A stretch of 64,000 nucleotides of DNA from positions 452,592 through 516,591 of the forward strand of contig NZ_JAEVLS010000006.1 in assembly GCF_016801985.1 (NCBI RefSeq), read 5' to 3'. Below, piece after piece: positions 25,343 to 41,672 of the stretch; position 1 is the first letter of the stretch, and every line of letters starts with the position of its first letter. The notes beneath the pieces were generated by a model. That model searched no databases. It saw nothing but the letters and a program-made list of their open reading frames with translations, and was not told the origin of the DNA. This DNA comes from Steroidobacter gossypii. Lineage in GTDB: Bacteria > Pseudomonadota > Gammaproteobacteria > Steroidobacterales > Steroidobacteraceae. A program made the position numbers and the translations under genes.

Positions 25343-27666
25343 AATTCAGCGCTGACGCCAGAGTGCTGGTCGGCCGCCGATACGGCAGCCGCCGGCAATG
25401 TGAGATAGAAGGCGGCGCCCTTGCCGACCTGGCTTTCCGCCCAGATGCGACCGCCATATCGCTGCACGATGCGTGCGGATGTGGCGAGCCCGATGCCCAC
25501 ACCAGGAAATTCGGCTAGCGTGTGCATGCGGCGGAACGGCTCGAACAGATGCTGGGCGAAGTTCATATCGAAGCCCACGCCATTGTCGCGGACCACGAAG
25601 CCGGGCCCGGTCTCATCGTCGATGCGCGTCAGCTCGACCGAAGGCCGCTCGGCGTGCTTGGTGTATTTCCACGCGTTGCTCAGCAGGTTGACCAGCAGAC
25701 TGCGTATCAACCTGGGATCGGCGAACAGCGGCGAGCCGCCGTCGATCCGGTAATACACGCGATGGTTGGGATACTGCTGTTGCAATTCCTGAATCACTTC
25801 GGCGGCGACCACGTTCAGGTCCACCGGCCGGCGCACCAGCTCGATCTTAGTGAGCTGCGCCAGCCCCAGCATACCGTCGATGACGTCGTTCATTCGTCGC
25901 ACCGACGCATCGATGCGCTCCATGCGATGCCGCGCTTCTTGGTCCGGCAATCCTCTGATCAATTCGCGCAGCATGCCGCAGTGGCCGGCCATCGCATTCA
26001 GCGGCGCCCGTAAATCATGTGCGGCCGAGGCGGTGAATTCTTCCAGGTCGCGGTTGGCGTACATCAGCTCCTGATTCATCACCTCCAGCTCGCGAGTCCG
26101 CTCCTGCACGCGGCGCTCGAGCGAGGCGGTGTGCCGATCGAGATTCTCCCGCAGCAGCGCCTGCTGAAGTGCGATCGCAAGCTGATCGGCGATGCTGTGC
26201 GCGGCCTGAATGTAGTCGTCGGAGAAGCAATTGGGGCGACCATCGAGCAGCTCGAGCATGCCGAGCAAATGCTGCTCGCCGCGTAGTGGCAAGCCTGCGT
26301 ACGAAACCATACCGGCCTTGCGCAGATCGGCAAACAACTCGCAATCCGCCGCGGCGTTCAGATCTCCGAGCACGATGGTCGAATCTGCGCCGGCGTCGCG
26401 TAATGCTTGCTCGTATGTTGCAATGGAGTGGGCGCGAGGCAGGACGTGTGCGTCTGCGCATGCGCCGGCCGCCACCAGGCGCCGAGGGCTGGAATTTTGT
26501 TCGAATACGACCAAGCTGGCGCACGCGCAAGGAACCATGCTGCGCAGATGATTCAGAGCCTTCTCGGCGATCTCGCGGGTGGATCGCATGCCCAGAATCG
26601 CGCGATCCATTTCTGCCACTGCCTCGACGCGACGCAAATGCGCGCGCAGCGCTTCATCACTGCGGCGAACAGCCCGCGAATTCCACCAGATCAGCGAAGA
26701 AAAAATCACGATGTTGGCGGCGGTGAAGCCGGCGAGGCCCAGCTCCGGGCCGTACCAGCCGCGACGCTGACCTTGCAGCAACAACCAGCCGACGATACAG
26801 GGCAGCAGAATCGCAGCCGGCAACAAGCGCCGCATTTCCGCGCCGGCCTGATCGAGCGCCATGATTTGTCCGGCCAGCACGAAGCGCGGATGCACGGTTA
26901 GCACGCCGGTGGTCAGCAGCAGCAATCCCAAAGCGGTATGAAATGCCACCACGGAAAAACCGGGCAGTGAATATAGCGGCGCCGCCCGATATGCGTAACC
27001 GAGCAGCATGATGAACGCCGCAACGGCGGTCACCAGCACCAGCAATTCCATCCCTTGCCACCATCTTTTGAGCCGCGCTGGCCAGGGCAACGTAGCGATG
27101 CCAAGCACGCTGAAGCCCAGGGCGCTGATCGGGGACATGCGCCAGGGGAACACGCGCAGATTGTTGGGTGCGCCGTCCGGTACCAGCAGTTTGTCGATGC
27201 CCGTGGTCATGTTCAGCACATAGCTGAGCAGCGTCAGGCTGGCGACCAGCAGCACCAACAGCGCGGCCACCGGCTGAATGTGTGACAACGCCCGATTGAC
27301 GAATCCCTCGCGCGGTTCGGCGGGCAAACCCGCGAGCGCCAGGCCGCCGAGCGCGAAACACAGTGCTGTATTCGGTTTGAGCGTGCCCAGGCCGGGCACG
27401 ATGCTGTTGAACAGCGGTTTGGAGAACCACCATCCCACCAGCGCCATGCCGCCGACAGCCATGCAGACTGCGGCGATGGTGCGAGCAAACGGCATGAAGG
27501 CAGGCGGCGGGCCGGCGCTTGCCACCGCTACGGCGGCCGGAATAGAGGAAGCATCGTCGTGTTTGTTGTTCAGGGGATCTCCTCGCGCGCCCGGTTCCCG
27601 TCCGGCTTCGCTCACCCTGGATTTTGCGAGCAGTCTATGCGTGAGCCCACCGTCAGGCGTCCGCAT
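25339..27666 (-). CDS. Multi-membrane-span GAF sensor histidine kinase
   Basis: 775-residue sensor kinase. About eight hydrophobic segments occupy residues 60-340, forming a membrane sensor of unrecognised type. A GAF domain follows (about 370-510), then a short coiled coil with [19 protein letters not shown]. The HisKA domain has [13 protein letters not shown] with His550, then an HATPase_c domain with [14 protein letters not shown] (N box), [12 protein letters not shown] and [20 protein letters not shown]. There is no receiver domain, so it needs a separate regulator; the neighbouring FixJ-like gene, same strand and upstream, is the obvious candidate. The start is uncertain; an alternative ATG is at residue 58. 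Confidence 0.88.
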   Translation of the reverse strand: MRTPDGGLTHRLLAKSRVSEAGREPGARGDPLNNKHDDASSIPAAVAVASAGPPPAFMPFARTIAAVCMAVGGMALVGWWFSKPLFNSIVPGLGTLKPNTALCFALGGLALAGLPAEPREGFVNRALSHIQPVAALLVLLVASLTLLSYVLNMTTGIDKLLVPDGAPNNLRVFPWRMSPISALGFSVLGIATLPWPARLKRWWQGMELLVLVTAVAAFIMLLGYAYRAAPLYSLPGFSVVAFHTALGLLLLTTGVLTVHPRFVLAGQIMALDQAGAEMRRLLPAAILLPCIVGWLLLQGQRRGWYGPELGLAGFTAANIVIFSSLIWWNSRAVRRSDEALRAHLRRVEAVAEMDRAILGMRSTREIAEKALNHLRSMVPCACASLVVFEQNSSPRRLVAAGACADAHVLPRAHSIATYEQALRDAGADSTIVLGDLNAAADCELFADLRKAGMVSYAGLPLRGEQHLLGMLELLDGRPNCFSDDYIQAAHSIADQLAIALQQALLRENLDRHTASLERRVQERTRELEVMNQELMYANRDLEEFTASAAHDLRAPLNAMAGHCGMLRELIRGLPDQEARHRMERIDASVRRMNDVIDGMLGLAQLTKIELVRRPVDLNVVAAEVIQELQQQYPNHRVYYRIDGGSPLFADPRLIRSLLVNLLSNAWKYTKHAERPSVELTRIDDETGPGFVVRDNGVGFDMNFAQHLFEPFRRMHTLAEFPGVGIGLATSARIVQRYGGRIWAESQVGKGAAFYLTLPAAAVSAADQHSGVSAEF

Positions 27667-27806
27667 CTATACGCACCTCTGCTTAAGGGATGCGTAGCAA
27701 AGCGCAGGCGGCGCAACAGCGGATACAACCGTGCATCATATGTTATCCCCGCAGCGCCGCCGTGAGGCTGGCGGCCATGCGGACGTTTGGGCGCGAGACG
27801 TTCAGC

Positions 27807-28436
27807 TCAGCCCGAGCCCACGCTGGATTGAATGATCATGTGCATGCGGACCAGATGGGCCAGCGACTGGGCGCTCATCTTGTCCATGATGTTGCCGCGA
27901 TGAACCTCGACGGTGCGCTCGCTCAAGCCCAGGTCGAGCGCGATGACTTTGTTGGCGCGCCCCTCCACAACCAGCTGCAACACTTCTTTTTCGCGCGCAC
28001 TCAGCGTCAGGAAGCGGGCGCGGATATCGGCATGCCGACGAATGCTCTCGCGATTGTTCGCATCCTTTTTCAATGCGGCGTTGAGGCGCTCGAGCAGGTC
28101 CGGCGGCTTGACCGGCTTTTCCAGGAAATCGAACGCGCCTTCGCGCATGGCTTCCACCACCATGGGAATGTCGGCGTGGTTGGTGATCAGAATCACCGGC
28201 AGGATGGAGCCGATGCGATTCAGATGACGTTGCAGCTCCAGGCCGCTCATTTCCGGCAGCCGCACGTCGAGGATCAACGCGCCGGGCGTGGCCTGATCGA
28301 GCTTCTCGAGAAACTGCGACGGTCGACTGTAAGAAACCACGACATGGCCGGCCGACTGCACGACTGCGGCGAGCCCGTCGCGAACCTCCTGATCGTCATC
28401 CAGGATAGAGACGACCGGTTGCGCCGATTTATTCAT
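27807..28436 (-). CDS. FixJ/NarL-type response regulator
   Basis: 209-residue DNA-binding regulator. The receiver domain has DDD near residue 13, phospho-acceptor Asp57 in LILDVRLPEMSG, a Thr/Asn-containing LITNHADIP and Lys in LEKPVKPPDLL. The C-terminal LuxR-type helix-turn-helix is LTLSAREKEVLQLVVEGRANKVIALDLGLSERTVEVHRGNIMDKM. It closely resembles the second regulator at 50540-51187, so the two are probably paralogues. It lies 140 bp from the start of the kinase at 25339-27666 (same strand, that kinase downstream of it) and is divergent from the giant hybrid kinase, so either could be its partner. Confidence 0.93.
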   Translation of the reverse strand: MNKSAQPVVSILDDDQEVRDGLAAVVQSAGHVVVSYSRPSQFLEKLDQATPGALILDVRLPEMSGLELQRHLNRIGSILPVILITNHADIPMVVEAMREGAFDFLEKPVKPPDLLERLNAALKKDANNRESIRRHADIRARFLTLSAREKEVLQLVVEGRANKVIALDLGLSERTVEVHRGNIMDKMSAQSLAHLVRMHMIIQSSVGSG

Positions 28437-28686
28437 CCCCCACCTCTCCCTGATGTTTTACTGTTGTCGGCGAGTGTACATCGGCTGGGAAAAAACCACG
28501 TATCTGGCGCTGGACTGCGGTTGCAGTCACTACGGTTGGCGCGGCAACGAAAGTACGAAACGACGTCGACCGGCGATGCTGTAGGCGCGTTAACTACCGA
28601 TTGCTACCAGTGGCCTCGCTCTCTATTGTGCCGCGCGGCGTCGAAACTCGTGCCCACCGACCTGATGCTGAAACATTTACTGGATC

Positions 28687-32373
<3,687 letters not shown>

Positions 32374-32395
32374 CGCGCGACGCTAGGGCAGGCGC

Positions 32396-33265
32396 ATGAC
32401 TCCGGGCGAACATCCATCCTGCGACGATCCCGGCTGGGATACGAATGTAGCCGGCCGGGAGGCCGCGCAACTGCAAGGATTCCTGGAACGGCTGTTCGAT
32501 TTGAGCGGCGTGGATCTCAGCGGCTATGGCAAGCGCGCGTTACACCGGCGCCTGCGCAGCGTGATCAAGGGCGAAGGTCTGTCCGGGCTCGGCGAACTGA
32601 CCGAGCGCATGCACGCCGATCCGTGCTTCCTCGCCAGAGTGCTGGATCGCATCCTGCTCCGGGTCACCACGATGTTTCGTGACCCACCGTTTTTTCGCTT
32701 GTTTCGCCAACGAGTCGTGCCGGTGCTGCGGACCTACCCCTATCCGCGCCTGTGGGTCGCCGGCTGCTCCACGGGGCAGGAGGCCTTTTCGCTGGCCATC
32801 CTGCTGCGAGAAGAGGGGATGTACGACCGCTGCCGAATCTATGCCACCGACATCAACGAGGCGGTGCTGGAACAGGCGCGCGCCGGTTTGTTGCCGCTCG
32901 CCTCGCTCGATGAATACGAGCACAACTATAGGGCAGCGGGCGGCATTCGGTGTCTGTCCGACTACTACACGCGCCGCGAGACGGCGGCGGTTCTCGATCC
33001 GGCGGTGCTCGATCGTATCGCCGTGTTCCGGCACGACCTGGCGCGCGACGCTTCGTTCAACGAATTTCACGTGATCTTCTGTCGCAACGTGCTGATGTAT
33101 TTCGACGAAGCCCTGCGCGAGCGCGTGCATCGGCTGTTCCGGGAGAGTCTGGTGAGATTGGGCTTCCTCGGCCTGGGACAAAGTGAAGCGCTGCAGCTGA
33201 CCCGGCATGAATCGGCTTATGAAGCGCTGGCGCCGCGCCAGCGCCTGTACCGCAGAGTGCGCTAG
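32396..33265 (+). CDS. CheR-type protein-glutamate methyltransferase
   Basis: 289-residue SAM-dependent methyltransferase of the CheR family. The N-terminal helical domain is at residues 25-95, followed by RVTTMFRDPPFFRLF, the SAM-binding AGCSTGQEAFSLAI near residue 121, ATDINEAVLEQA and HVIFCRNVLMYFDEAL, all hallmarks of CheR. E. coli CheR methylates glutamates on chemoreceptors, and its tail-binding domain recognises a C-terminal W-x-x-F peptide like that of the receptor at 23603-25342. It starts 22 bp after the hybrid kinase and 23 bp before the next gene, so it is within a short operon. No CheB methylesterase is nearby. Confidence 0.93.
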   Translation: MTPGEHPSCDDPGWDTNVAGREAAQLQGFLERLFDLSGVDLSGYGKRALHRRLRSVIKGEGLSGLGELTERMHADPCFLARVLDRILLRVTTMFRDPPFFRLFRQRVVPVLRTYPYPRLWVAGCSTGQEAFSLAILLREEGMYDRCRIYATDINEAVLEQARAGLLPLASLDEYEHNYRAAGGIRCLSDYYTRRETAAVLDPAVLDRIAVFRHDLARDASFNEFHVIFCRNVLMYFDEALRERVHRLFRESLVRLGFLGLGQSEALQLTRHESAYEALAPRQRLYRRVR

Positions 33266-34436
33266 CGGCGAGTCTGGGAGAAGAGTGGATGACCGACAAG
33301 ACGGCTCACAAATCGAACATCCTGCTGGTGGACGACGAGCAAGCCAATCTGGACGCGCTGGAAGCGGTGCTGGAACGGCTGGGTCAGAATCTGATCACGG
33401 CGTCGCGGGGCGAACAGGCCTTGAAGTGCGTGCTGGAGAACGACTTCGCGGTGATCCTGCTCGACGTGCAGATGCCTGGCATGAGTGGCATCGAAACGGC
33501 CGCGCTGATCCGTGCGCGCGAGCGCTCCCGCGCCACGCCGATCATTTTCCTCACAGGCATGGTGCGCACCGCGGAGATGGTGTTCAGCGGCTACTCGGCC
33601 GGTGCGGTGGACTACCTGATGAAGCCGCTGGAGCCCGAGGTGCTGCGCGCCAAGGTTGCAGTGTTCGTCGAGCTGGACAAGGCGCGCTTCGAATTAGAGC
33701 AGGAGATCGCCGAGCGCGTGCGCATTGCCGAGCAGGTGAGCGAATTGAACCGAGCCTTGCGACAAAAGAACGACGATCTGCTGGCGGCGAACTCGGATCT
33801 GGAATCTTTCTGCCATTCGGTGTCGCACGACCTGCGCATGCCGCTGCGTCACATCCATTCGTATGTATCGATGCTGGAAGCCTCGGCGGCCAGCAAGCTG
33901 GATGCAGAAGAGCGGCGTCATGTGCAAACGGTGCAGAAGGCCACGATGCGCATGACGCGCCTGATCGACGACCTGCTGGCGTTCTCACGCATCGGCCGGG
34001 CCGCCATGCACCGTCAGCGCGTTCCTATGGACGAGCTGATCGACGAAACCTTCCAGGAGCTCGGGCCAGAGCTCAACGACCGGCATATCGATTGGCAGCG
34101 GCACGAGATCCCGGACATCGTCGGCGACCCGCAGCTCATGAAACAAGTGTGGGTCAATCTGCTGGCGAACGCGGTGAAATACACCCGGCCGCGCGATCCG
34201 GCGAAGATCGAAATCGGCGCGGACGTAGGCGAACACGAGGTGGTTTATTACGTTCGTGACAACGGCGTGGGCTTCAACATGAAATATGCGGATCGCCTGT
34301 TCGGAGTGTTCCAACGCCTGCATGCCGACACAGACTTCGAGGGCACCGGTGTCGGGTTGGCGAACGTGCGAAGGATCGTGCAGCGGCACGGCGGCCGCAC
34401 CTGGGCGGAAGGCGTCGAAGGTCGCGGCGCGACCGT

Positions 34437-36992
<2,556 letters not shown>

Positions 36993-37055
36993 CTAGTCAG
37001 TGGCCATAGACCATCGGTTGGTTCAACTCGCGCTGCCGCATAACGACCGCAATCG

Positions 37056-37775
37056 TTAGCCGCAATCGAACGGTAGCCAGCCGTGCAAACCCGGCAGCAT
37101 GTGGACGAACCCAGGGCCGAAGAGTGTCAGCACGGCGCTCGCGAGTAACACCGAACCCGCGGCATGGCGAGCCCCCGCCTTGGCTGCAAACGCAGCGACT
37201 CGCTGAGCGCCGAATGCTGTCATCAACAATGCCGGTGCGGTTCCCAAACCGAAAGCCGCCATCGTGATGGCGCCGTATAGAGCGTCGAGCTGCAGGGTGG
37301 CGATCAGCAGAACGGTGTAGACGAAGCCGCATGGCATCCATCCCCATATCGAGCCAAACGCAAAGGCGCGCGGCATGCTTGTTACAGGCAGCAACGGTCT
37401 GCCGAGCTTCGCAATCTTCGGCCACACTCGTCGACCGATCGCTGTACCGGGGTCGCCTACGTGTCCGAATGTGACCAGCGCAGCCAACAACAACGTGAGT
37501 GCGGACAGCGCACGCAGCGTATTGCCGATGACCTCGATGTCGAGTGCCGCGACGAAGCCGCCGAGCATGCTCGCAAACAGCAGCCCCGCGAGCGCATACG
37601 AAGTGATGCGACCCAACTGATAGTGGATCAAGAGCCATGCACGGGGACGACCGTTGCGATCTTTCGCGGTCGCAAGTCCAAGCGCGGTCGAGATACCGCC
37701 GCACATCACGACGCAGTGACCGCTCGCGACCAGCCCCAGCAACGCAGCTGCGCCGACAGTGAGAACTCCGCTCAT
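37056..37775 (-). CDS. SafE/TauE-like membrane protein, cbb3 oxidase operon
   Basis: 239-residue inner-membrane protein with about six segments. It starts VGAAALLGLVASGHCVVMCGGISTALGLA, with the S/G-H-C-x-x-M-C-G-G motif typical of the UreH/sulfite-exporter-like proteins often encoded next to ccoS, and has SIWGWMPCGFVYTVLLIA. The Cys and Met residues in these motifs suggest copper contact. It overlaps ccoS by an ATGA, and the run of overlaps places it in the cco operon. By position it probably serves copper delivery to cbb3 oxidase, but proteins of this family also have other roles. Confidence 0.85.
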   Translation of the reverse strand: MSGVLTVGAAALLGLVASGHCVVMCGGISTALGLATAKDRNGRPRAWLLIHYQLGRITSYALAGLLFASMLGGFVAALDIEVIGNTLRALSALTLLLAALVTFGHVGDPGTAIGRRVWPKIAKLGRPLLPVTSMPRAFAFGSIWGWMPCGFVYTVLLIATLQLDALYGAITMAAFGLGTAPALLMTAFGAQRVAAFAAKAGARHAAGSVLLASAVLTLFGPGFVHMLPGLHGWLPFDCG

Positions 37776-37933
37776 GACCGAGGCGCCTCATGCTTCGGCT
37801 TGTCGTCGAGCGCCAGCAAGCCCGGCGTTTCCATGTCGTCGAACTGATCGTGATCGACGGCCCAGAAGAAAGCGATGGCTGCACCGATCATCAGCAGTAG
37901 CGACAACGGGATCATGACCAAGATCACGTTCAT
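37772..37933 (-). CDS. ccoS: Cytochrome oxidase maturation protein CcoS
   Basis: 53-residue single-span membrane protein. MNVILVMIPLSLLLMIGAAIAFFWAV is the helix, followed by DHDQFDDMETPG, the acidic segment conserved in CcoS. It is needed for cofactor insertion into cbb3-type oxidase. The ATG at 37933 lies inside the ccoI stop, and its stop lies inside the next start, both in ATGA arrangement. Start chosen by that overlap; the longer reading runs into ccoI. Confidence 0.93.
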   Translation of the reverse strand: MNVILVMIPLSLLLMIGAAIAFFWAVDHDQFDDMETPGLLALDDKPKHEAPRS

Positions 37934-40395
37934 GCCGCGCTCACATTCGATGCGATCGGTGGCGCGCCGACGGTTGCGGCCGTGTCGCGCGTTGCACTCC
38001 GATGCCCGATCCGCAGTGCGTTCAGAATCACGCACAGCGAGCTGAGCGACATGCCGATCGCGGCGAGCCAGGGTGGCACGAATCCCAGTGCGGCGAGCGG
38101 CATGGCCGCGAGGTTATAGAACAGCGTCCAACGCTGATTCTGTTCCAGAATGGTGAGCGCCTGGCAGGCGATGGCCCGCGCTTCCGGAAGTGAATCCAAG
38201 CGTTCGCCTGCAAGCACGATGTCACTGGTCGCTCGAGCGAGCTCGGCCCCGCTGCCCAGCGCAATCGCGACATCCGCACCCGCCAGGACTGGCGCGTCGT
38301 TCACGCCGTCGCCGATGGCAATCACCCTTGCGCCATTGGCGCGCAGCGCCTGCAACCATGCGAGCTTGTCGGTGGGCAGTTGGCGCGCGCGCCACTCGCG
38401 AACTCCCAACCTCGTGGCGATCTCTGCAACTTTGGCTTCGGCACCGCCGCTCGCGATGGCGACTTCCAAGCCGAGTCCTTGCAGCGTATCGATCATCGCG
38501 CGCGCGTTGGGTCGCAGCCGCTCGCTCAATCGAAACATCGCAATCGGCCCGGCATCGTCAGCAAGTACGACTGCCTCATCGCACGAGGAGTCGCGACCCG
38601 CCACGCCAGGGGCGGCGAAATCGGCGCGGCCGAGACGCAGCTCGCGGCCGCCAACCGTCCCGCTGATGCCGAGACCGGCCTGCGAGCGCATGTCAGCTAC
38701 GGTTTCGAATCGCGTGTCGTCATAGGCTGCAGCGATCGCGCGCGCTGCTGGATGAACGCTGAGCCGCGCGAGCGACGCCGCTAGCCGCAAGGCGGTTTCG
38801 CGCGGTACGCCATCGAATGTTTCTATGTTGGCTAGCGCGAGCTGCGGCTCGGTCAGCGTGCCGGTCTTATCGAACACGACGTGACTCGCGCCGGCCAGCG
38901 CTTCGACAGCGTCCGGTTTGACGACCAGCACGCCGCGGCGAGCCAACACTGAGAGTGCGCGTGTGATTGCTGCGGGAACGGCTAGGGCGAAGGCGCAAGG
39001 GCAGGATACGACGAGTACCGCCAGCGCGGCCGAAAATGCGCGCGAGGGATCAACGAAGCTCCATCCTACGATGGTGAGCGTGGTCAAGCTCAGCACGCGC
39101 GCGACGAAGCGTGCGGCCGCGCGTTCGCCGGCCTGCGCCAGTTTCGGGCGCTCCGCCTGTGCGCGACCGACCAACGTGGCGATGCCCGCAAGCTCGGTGT
39201 CTGCACCGACGCGCTTGAGATCCAATTGCGCGGTTCCATCGACAAGCACGCTGCCAGCGATCAACAGATCGCCACGTTGTTTGGAGACCGGTACGGATTC
39301 GCCGCTGAGCAATGCCTCATCGACGCGGCAGCTGTCATTGGTGAGCACGCCATCCGCAGGTACGATGCCGCCCTCGCTCACATGCACTCGGTCACCCACG
39401 CGAAGCTCGTGGATGCCGATTCGTTCGAGCTTGCCGTCCGCGAGTTGGCGCTGCGCGAAGCGCGGAGTGATGCGCGCCAGTGCATCGGTGAGATCGCCAG
39501 CGCGATGTCGCGCCCGCATTTCGAGATAGCGCCCCGCGAGCAGCAGGAACACGAACATCGACACCGAATCGAAATAGACTTCGGCGCCGCCACGCAGGGC
39601 CTCGACCAGACTGGCGCAGTAGATCAGCCCGATGGCAAGCGAAACCGGAACGTCCATGCCGAGTTGATGCGCTCGCAAGGATCGGACCGCGCCCCGAAAG
39701 AAAGGCTTGGCGGAATAGAGCACCACGGGCGTCGCGACGAGGAAGCCCAACCACCGGAACAGTTCGTGCGTCGCAGGCTCGAGCGCATCGACGCCGCCCA
39801 AATACAGAACTGCGGCATACATCATCGCTTGCATCATGCCGAAGCCAGCGACGAGCAAGCGCTTGAGTGCATCGCGCGACTCGCGGCGGCGCAGGTCGTC
39901 GAGCGACTGGGCATCGAGCGGGAGCGCGCGATAGCCGGTGCGCGACAAGGTGTGCAGGATCTGCGGCAAGTTCGCTGTCGGCTCCTGCCACACGACGCGA
40001 GCGCGTTGTGCCGCTGCATTTACTTGTACGCTGGTGACACCCGGCGCTGCGCAGAGCGCGCGTTCAATCAGCCAAACGCAGGCGGCGCAACGTATGCCAT
40101 CGATGAGCAACATGGTTTCACGACGACCGTCGCCAAGGTCACGTGTCACGTGTTGTGCAACCTCGAATCGTTCCCACGCAGCGTGGTGGTGCTGAAGATC
40201 TTCAGCCGGTTTCAGAGCTCCCTGCGTACGCAAGCGGTAGTAATCGCCGAGGCCAAGTTGCTCGATCCACTCCGCAGCCGCGCGGCAGCCGTGGCAGCAC
40301 ATGGATCTCTGCACACCGTCGATGTGCGCATGAACGACGTCGGTGGCGGGCAGCGGCTCACCGCAATGCCAGCAGCTCGTAACATGTGCGTTCAT
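37930..40395 (-). CDS. ccoI: Copper P1B-type ATPase CcoI
   Basis: 821-residue copper-transporting ATPase that supplies copper for cbb3 oxidase assembly. The N terminus has a CWHCGEP and CCHGC zinc-ribbon-like start, then a heavy-metal-binding domain with IDGIRCAACVWLIERAL. It has eight membrane segments, the CPC motif in VVSCPCAFALAVPAA, phosphorylation DKTGTLTEP and hinge GDGVNDAPVLAGADVAIALG. LSGESVPVSK is the phosphatase loop. It overlaps the FixH-like gene before it and ccoS after it by 4 bp each. The typical CcoI/FixI length and context make this firm. Confidence 0.95.
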   Translation of the reverse strand: MNAHVTSCWHCGEPLPATDVVHAHIDGVQRSMCCHGCRAAAEWIEQLGLGDYYRLRTQGALKPAEDLQHHHAAWERFEVAQHVTRDLGDGRRETMLLIDGIRCAACVWLIERALCAAPGVTSVQVNAAAQRARVVWQEPTANLPQILHTLSRTGYRALPLDAQSLDDLRRRESRDALKRLLVAGFGMMQAMMYAAVLYLGGVDALEPATHELFRWLGFLVATPVVLYSAKPFFRGAVRSLRAHQLGMDVPVSLAIGLIYCASLVEALRGGAEVYFDSVSMFVFLLLAGRYLEMRARHRAGDLTDALARITPRFAQRQLADGKLERIGIHELRVGDRVHVSEGGIVPADGVLTNDSCRVDEALLSGESVPVSKQRGDLLIAGSVLVDGTAQLDLKRVGADTELAGIATLVGRAQAERPKLAQAGERAAARFVARVLSLTTLTIVGWSFVDPSRAFSAALAVLVVSCPCAFALAVPAAITRALSVLARRGVLVVKPDAVEALAGASHVVFDKTGTLTEPQLALANIETFDGVPRETALRLAASLARLSVHPAARAIAAAYDDTRFETVADMRSQAGLGISGTVGGRELRLGRADFAAPGVAGRDSSCDEAVVLADDAGPIAMFRLSERLRPNARAMIDTLQGLGLEVAIASGGAEAKVAEIATRLGVREWRARQLPTDKLAWLQALRANGARVIAIGDGVNDAPVLAGADVAIALGSGAELARATSDIVLAGERLDSLPEARAIACQALTILEQNQRWTLFYNLAAMPLAALGFVPPWLAAIGMSLSSLCVILNALRIGHRSATRDTAATVGAPPIASNVSAA

Positions 40396-40589
40396 CCAGC
40401 GCTACCCGTCGAGCGTGCCGCCGGCATCTTGAGCAATCGTTCGCTGGTGATCGGCAGCGACTCGTCGCCATAGCGCGTGCCCAGTACGACCATGCTGATG
40501 CAGCCGGTGAGCGAAGCAAACAGGATCGCCGCGCCCAGCCACAGAATTGGCTGCCGGTACCAATCTCCGCCTGCAGTAACTTTGCTCAC
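40392..40589 (-). CDS. Short FixH/CcoH-like membrane protein
   Basis: 65-residue protein. WYRQPILWLGAAILFASLTGCISMVVLGTRYGDESLP resembles the N-terminal helix of FixH/CcoH (a W-x-x-P-x-x-W-L... start), but the 100-residue periplasmic domain of full-length FixH is absent and only SLPITSERLLKMPAARS remains after it. The GTG at 40589 has GGGAG 5 nt upstream, so it was chosen over the longer ORF reading. It lies 1 nt after the ccoP stop and overlaps ccoI by 4 bp. It could be a reduced FixH or an unrelated small subunit; it is certainly translated in line with the operon. Confidence 0.7.
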   Translation of the reverse strand: MSKVTAGGDWYRQPILWLGAAILFASLTGCISMVVLGTRYGDESLPITSERLLKMPAARSTGSAG

Positions 40590-40590
40590 A

Positions 40591-41499
40591 TCAGCTCCCG
40601 GCCGCGTGATGGCCCTGAGCAACGACCCACGCGGCGATCGCGCGCATCTCATCTTCGCTGAGCCGAGAACGCCAAGCGGGCATGACGCCGCTGCGTCCCT
40701 CACGAATCGACGCTGCGACGCTGGAGAAGTCGCCGCCGTACAACCAAACGTTGTCGGTCAGGTTCGGCGCGCCGAGCGCAGGATTGCCGCGTCCATCCGC
40801 GCCGTGACAACTCGCGCACATCATTTCGAATCGTAGTTTTCCCGCGGCCACCCAATCTTGAGGCGCATCGACCCCACTCAGGCTCAGCACGTAGGAAGCC
40901 ACTTCGTTCACGCCGTCGCGACCCAGCGCGCTGCCCCACGGGGGCATCACACCGTTGCGTCCATCGCTAATGCTGGCAAGGAGCGCGGCGCTATCGCCGC
41001 CGTACAGCCAGTCACGATCGGCGAGATCGGGCGCGCCCAATGCTTGATTGCCACGTGCTTCGCTGCCGTGACATGCCGCGCAGTTGTCCAGATACAGCCG
41101 ATGACCGATCGCCGCACTTCGCGGGTCGGCCGCGATTTGTTCGATGCTCAACGGCCGCAACGGCTCGATCGCGGCCTGGAATCTCGCGTCGTTCGCGTCG
41201 GCGTCGCGCTCGAGTTCCTGAGTGGATGTCCAATCGAGCAGGCCTTTGAATCCGCCGAATCCCGGGTACAGCGCGAGATAGGCGACGCCGACGACGAACG
41301 TCAGCGCGGAAAACACAATCCACCATCGCGGCAGCTTGCGCACGCCTTCGCGCAGCACTCCGTGCGCCCAGACGTGACCCGTCGTGCCGTCCGCCCGCGT
41401 GGGAATCTTGATGCGCAAGGCCAGTATGAACAGAAGGAACGTGATGCCCAGGTTGAGCACTACCAGGAACTTCACCCACCCCGACCAGAAGCCGCTCAT
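40591..41499 (-). CDS. ccoP: cbb3 oxidase subunit CcoP, diheme c-type
   Basis: 302-residue membrane-anchored dihaem c subunit that passes electrons to CcoN. Two membrane segments near the N terminus (FLVVLNLGITFLLFILAL and WWIVFSALTFVVGVAYLAL) precede two cytochrome c domains: CAACHGSEARGNQALGAPDL and CASCHGADGRGNPALGAPNL, each with a Met ligand in GVMPPWGS and GVMPAWRS. The YPGFGGFKGLLDW segment is typical of CcoP. It overlaps ccoQ by 4 bp. Confidence 0.96.
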   Translation of the reverse strand: MSGFWSGWVKFLVVLNLGITFLLFILALRIKIPTRADGTTGHVWAHGVLREGVRKLPRWWIVFSALTFVVGVAYLALYPGFGGFKGLLDWTSTQELERDADANDARFQAAIEPLRPLSIEQIAADPRSAAIGHRLYLDNCAACHGSEARGNQALGAPDLADRDWLYGGDSAALLASISDGRNGVMPPWGSALGRDGVNEVASYVLSLSGVDAPQDWVAAGKLRFEMMCASCHGADGRGNPALGAPNLTDNVWLYGGDFSSVAASIREGRSGVMPAWRSRLSEDEMRAIAAWVVAQGHHAAGS

Positions 41500-41672
41500 T
41501 GCAATCCACCTTCATCGAGTGCCGCGCGCGTGTCGTCGCGCGCCGGAAGTCGCGCCAGTGCATCGAAATTTTTCTTGTGGAACGGTAGCCACGCCCAGAT
41601 CCAGATGCCGATGAACGACAGCATCATCAGCAGAATGACGATACCGACTACATGACCCCACGCCGCACTCAC
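41496..41672 (-). CDS. ccoQ: cbb3 oxidase small subunit CcoQ
   Basis: 58-residue single-span protein read from a GTG at 41672: a helix [21 protein letters not shown] is followed by [15 protein letters not shown], a CcoQ-like pattern (helix then basic F-x-x-L-A-x-L). It stabilises the CcoNOP complex. It is too short for many ORF finders, but its start overlaps the ccoO stop in a GTGA arrangement and its stop overlaps the ccoP start in ATGA, exactly as expected for ccoNOQP. Confidence 0.9.
   Translation of the reverse strand: MSAAWGHVVGIVILLMMLSFIGIWIWAWLPFHKKNFDALARLPARDDTRAALDEGGLQ

Noticed and set aside
39226..40473. 415-residue plus-strand reading inside ccoI
   Set aside because: Antisense shadow of the copper ATPase; no family motifs seen.
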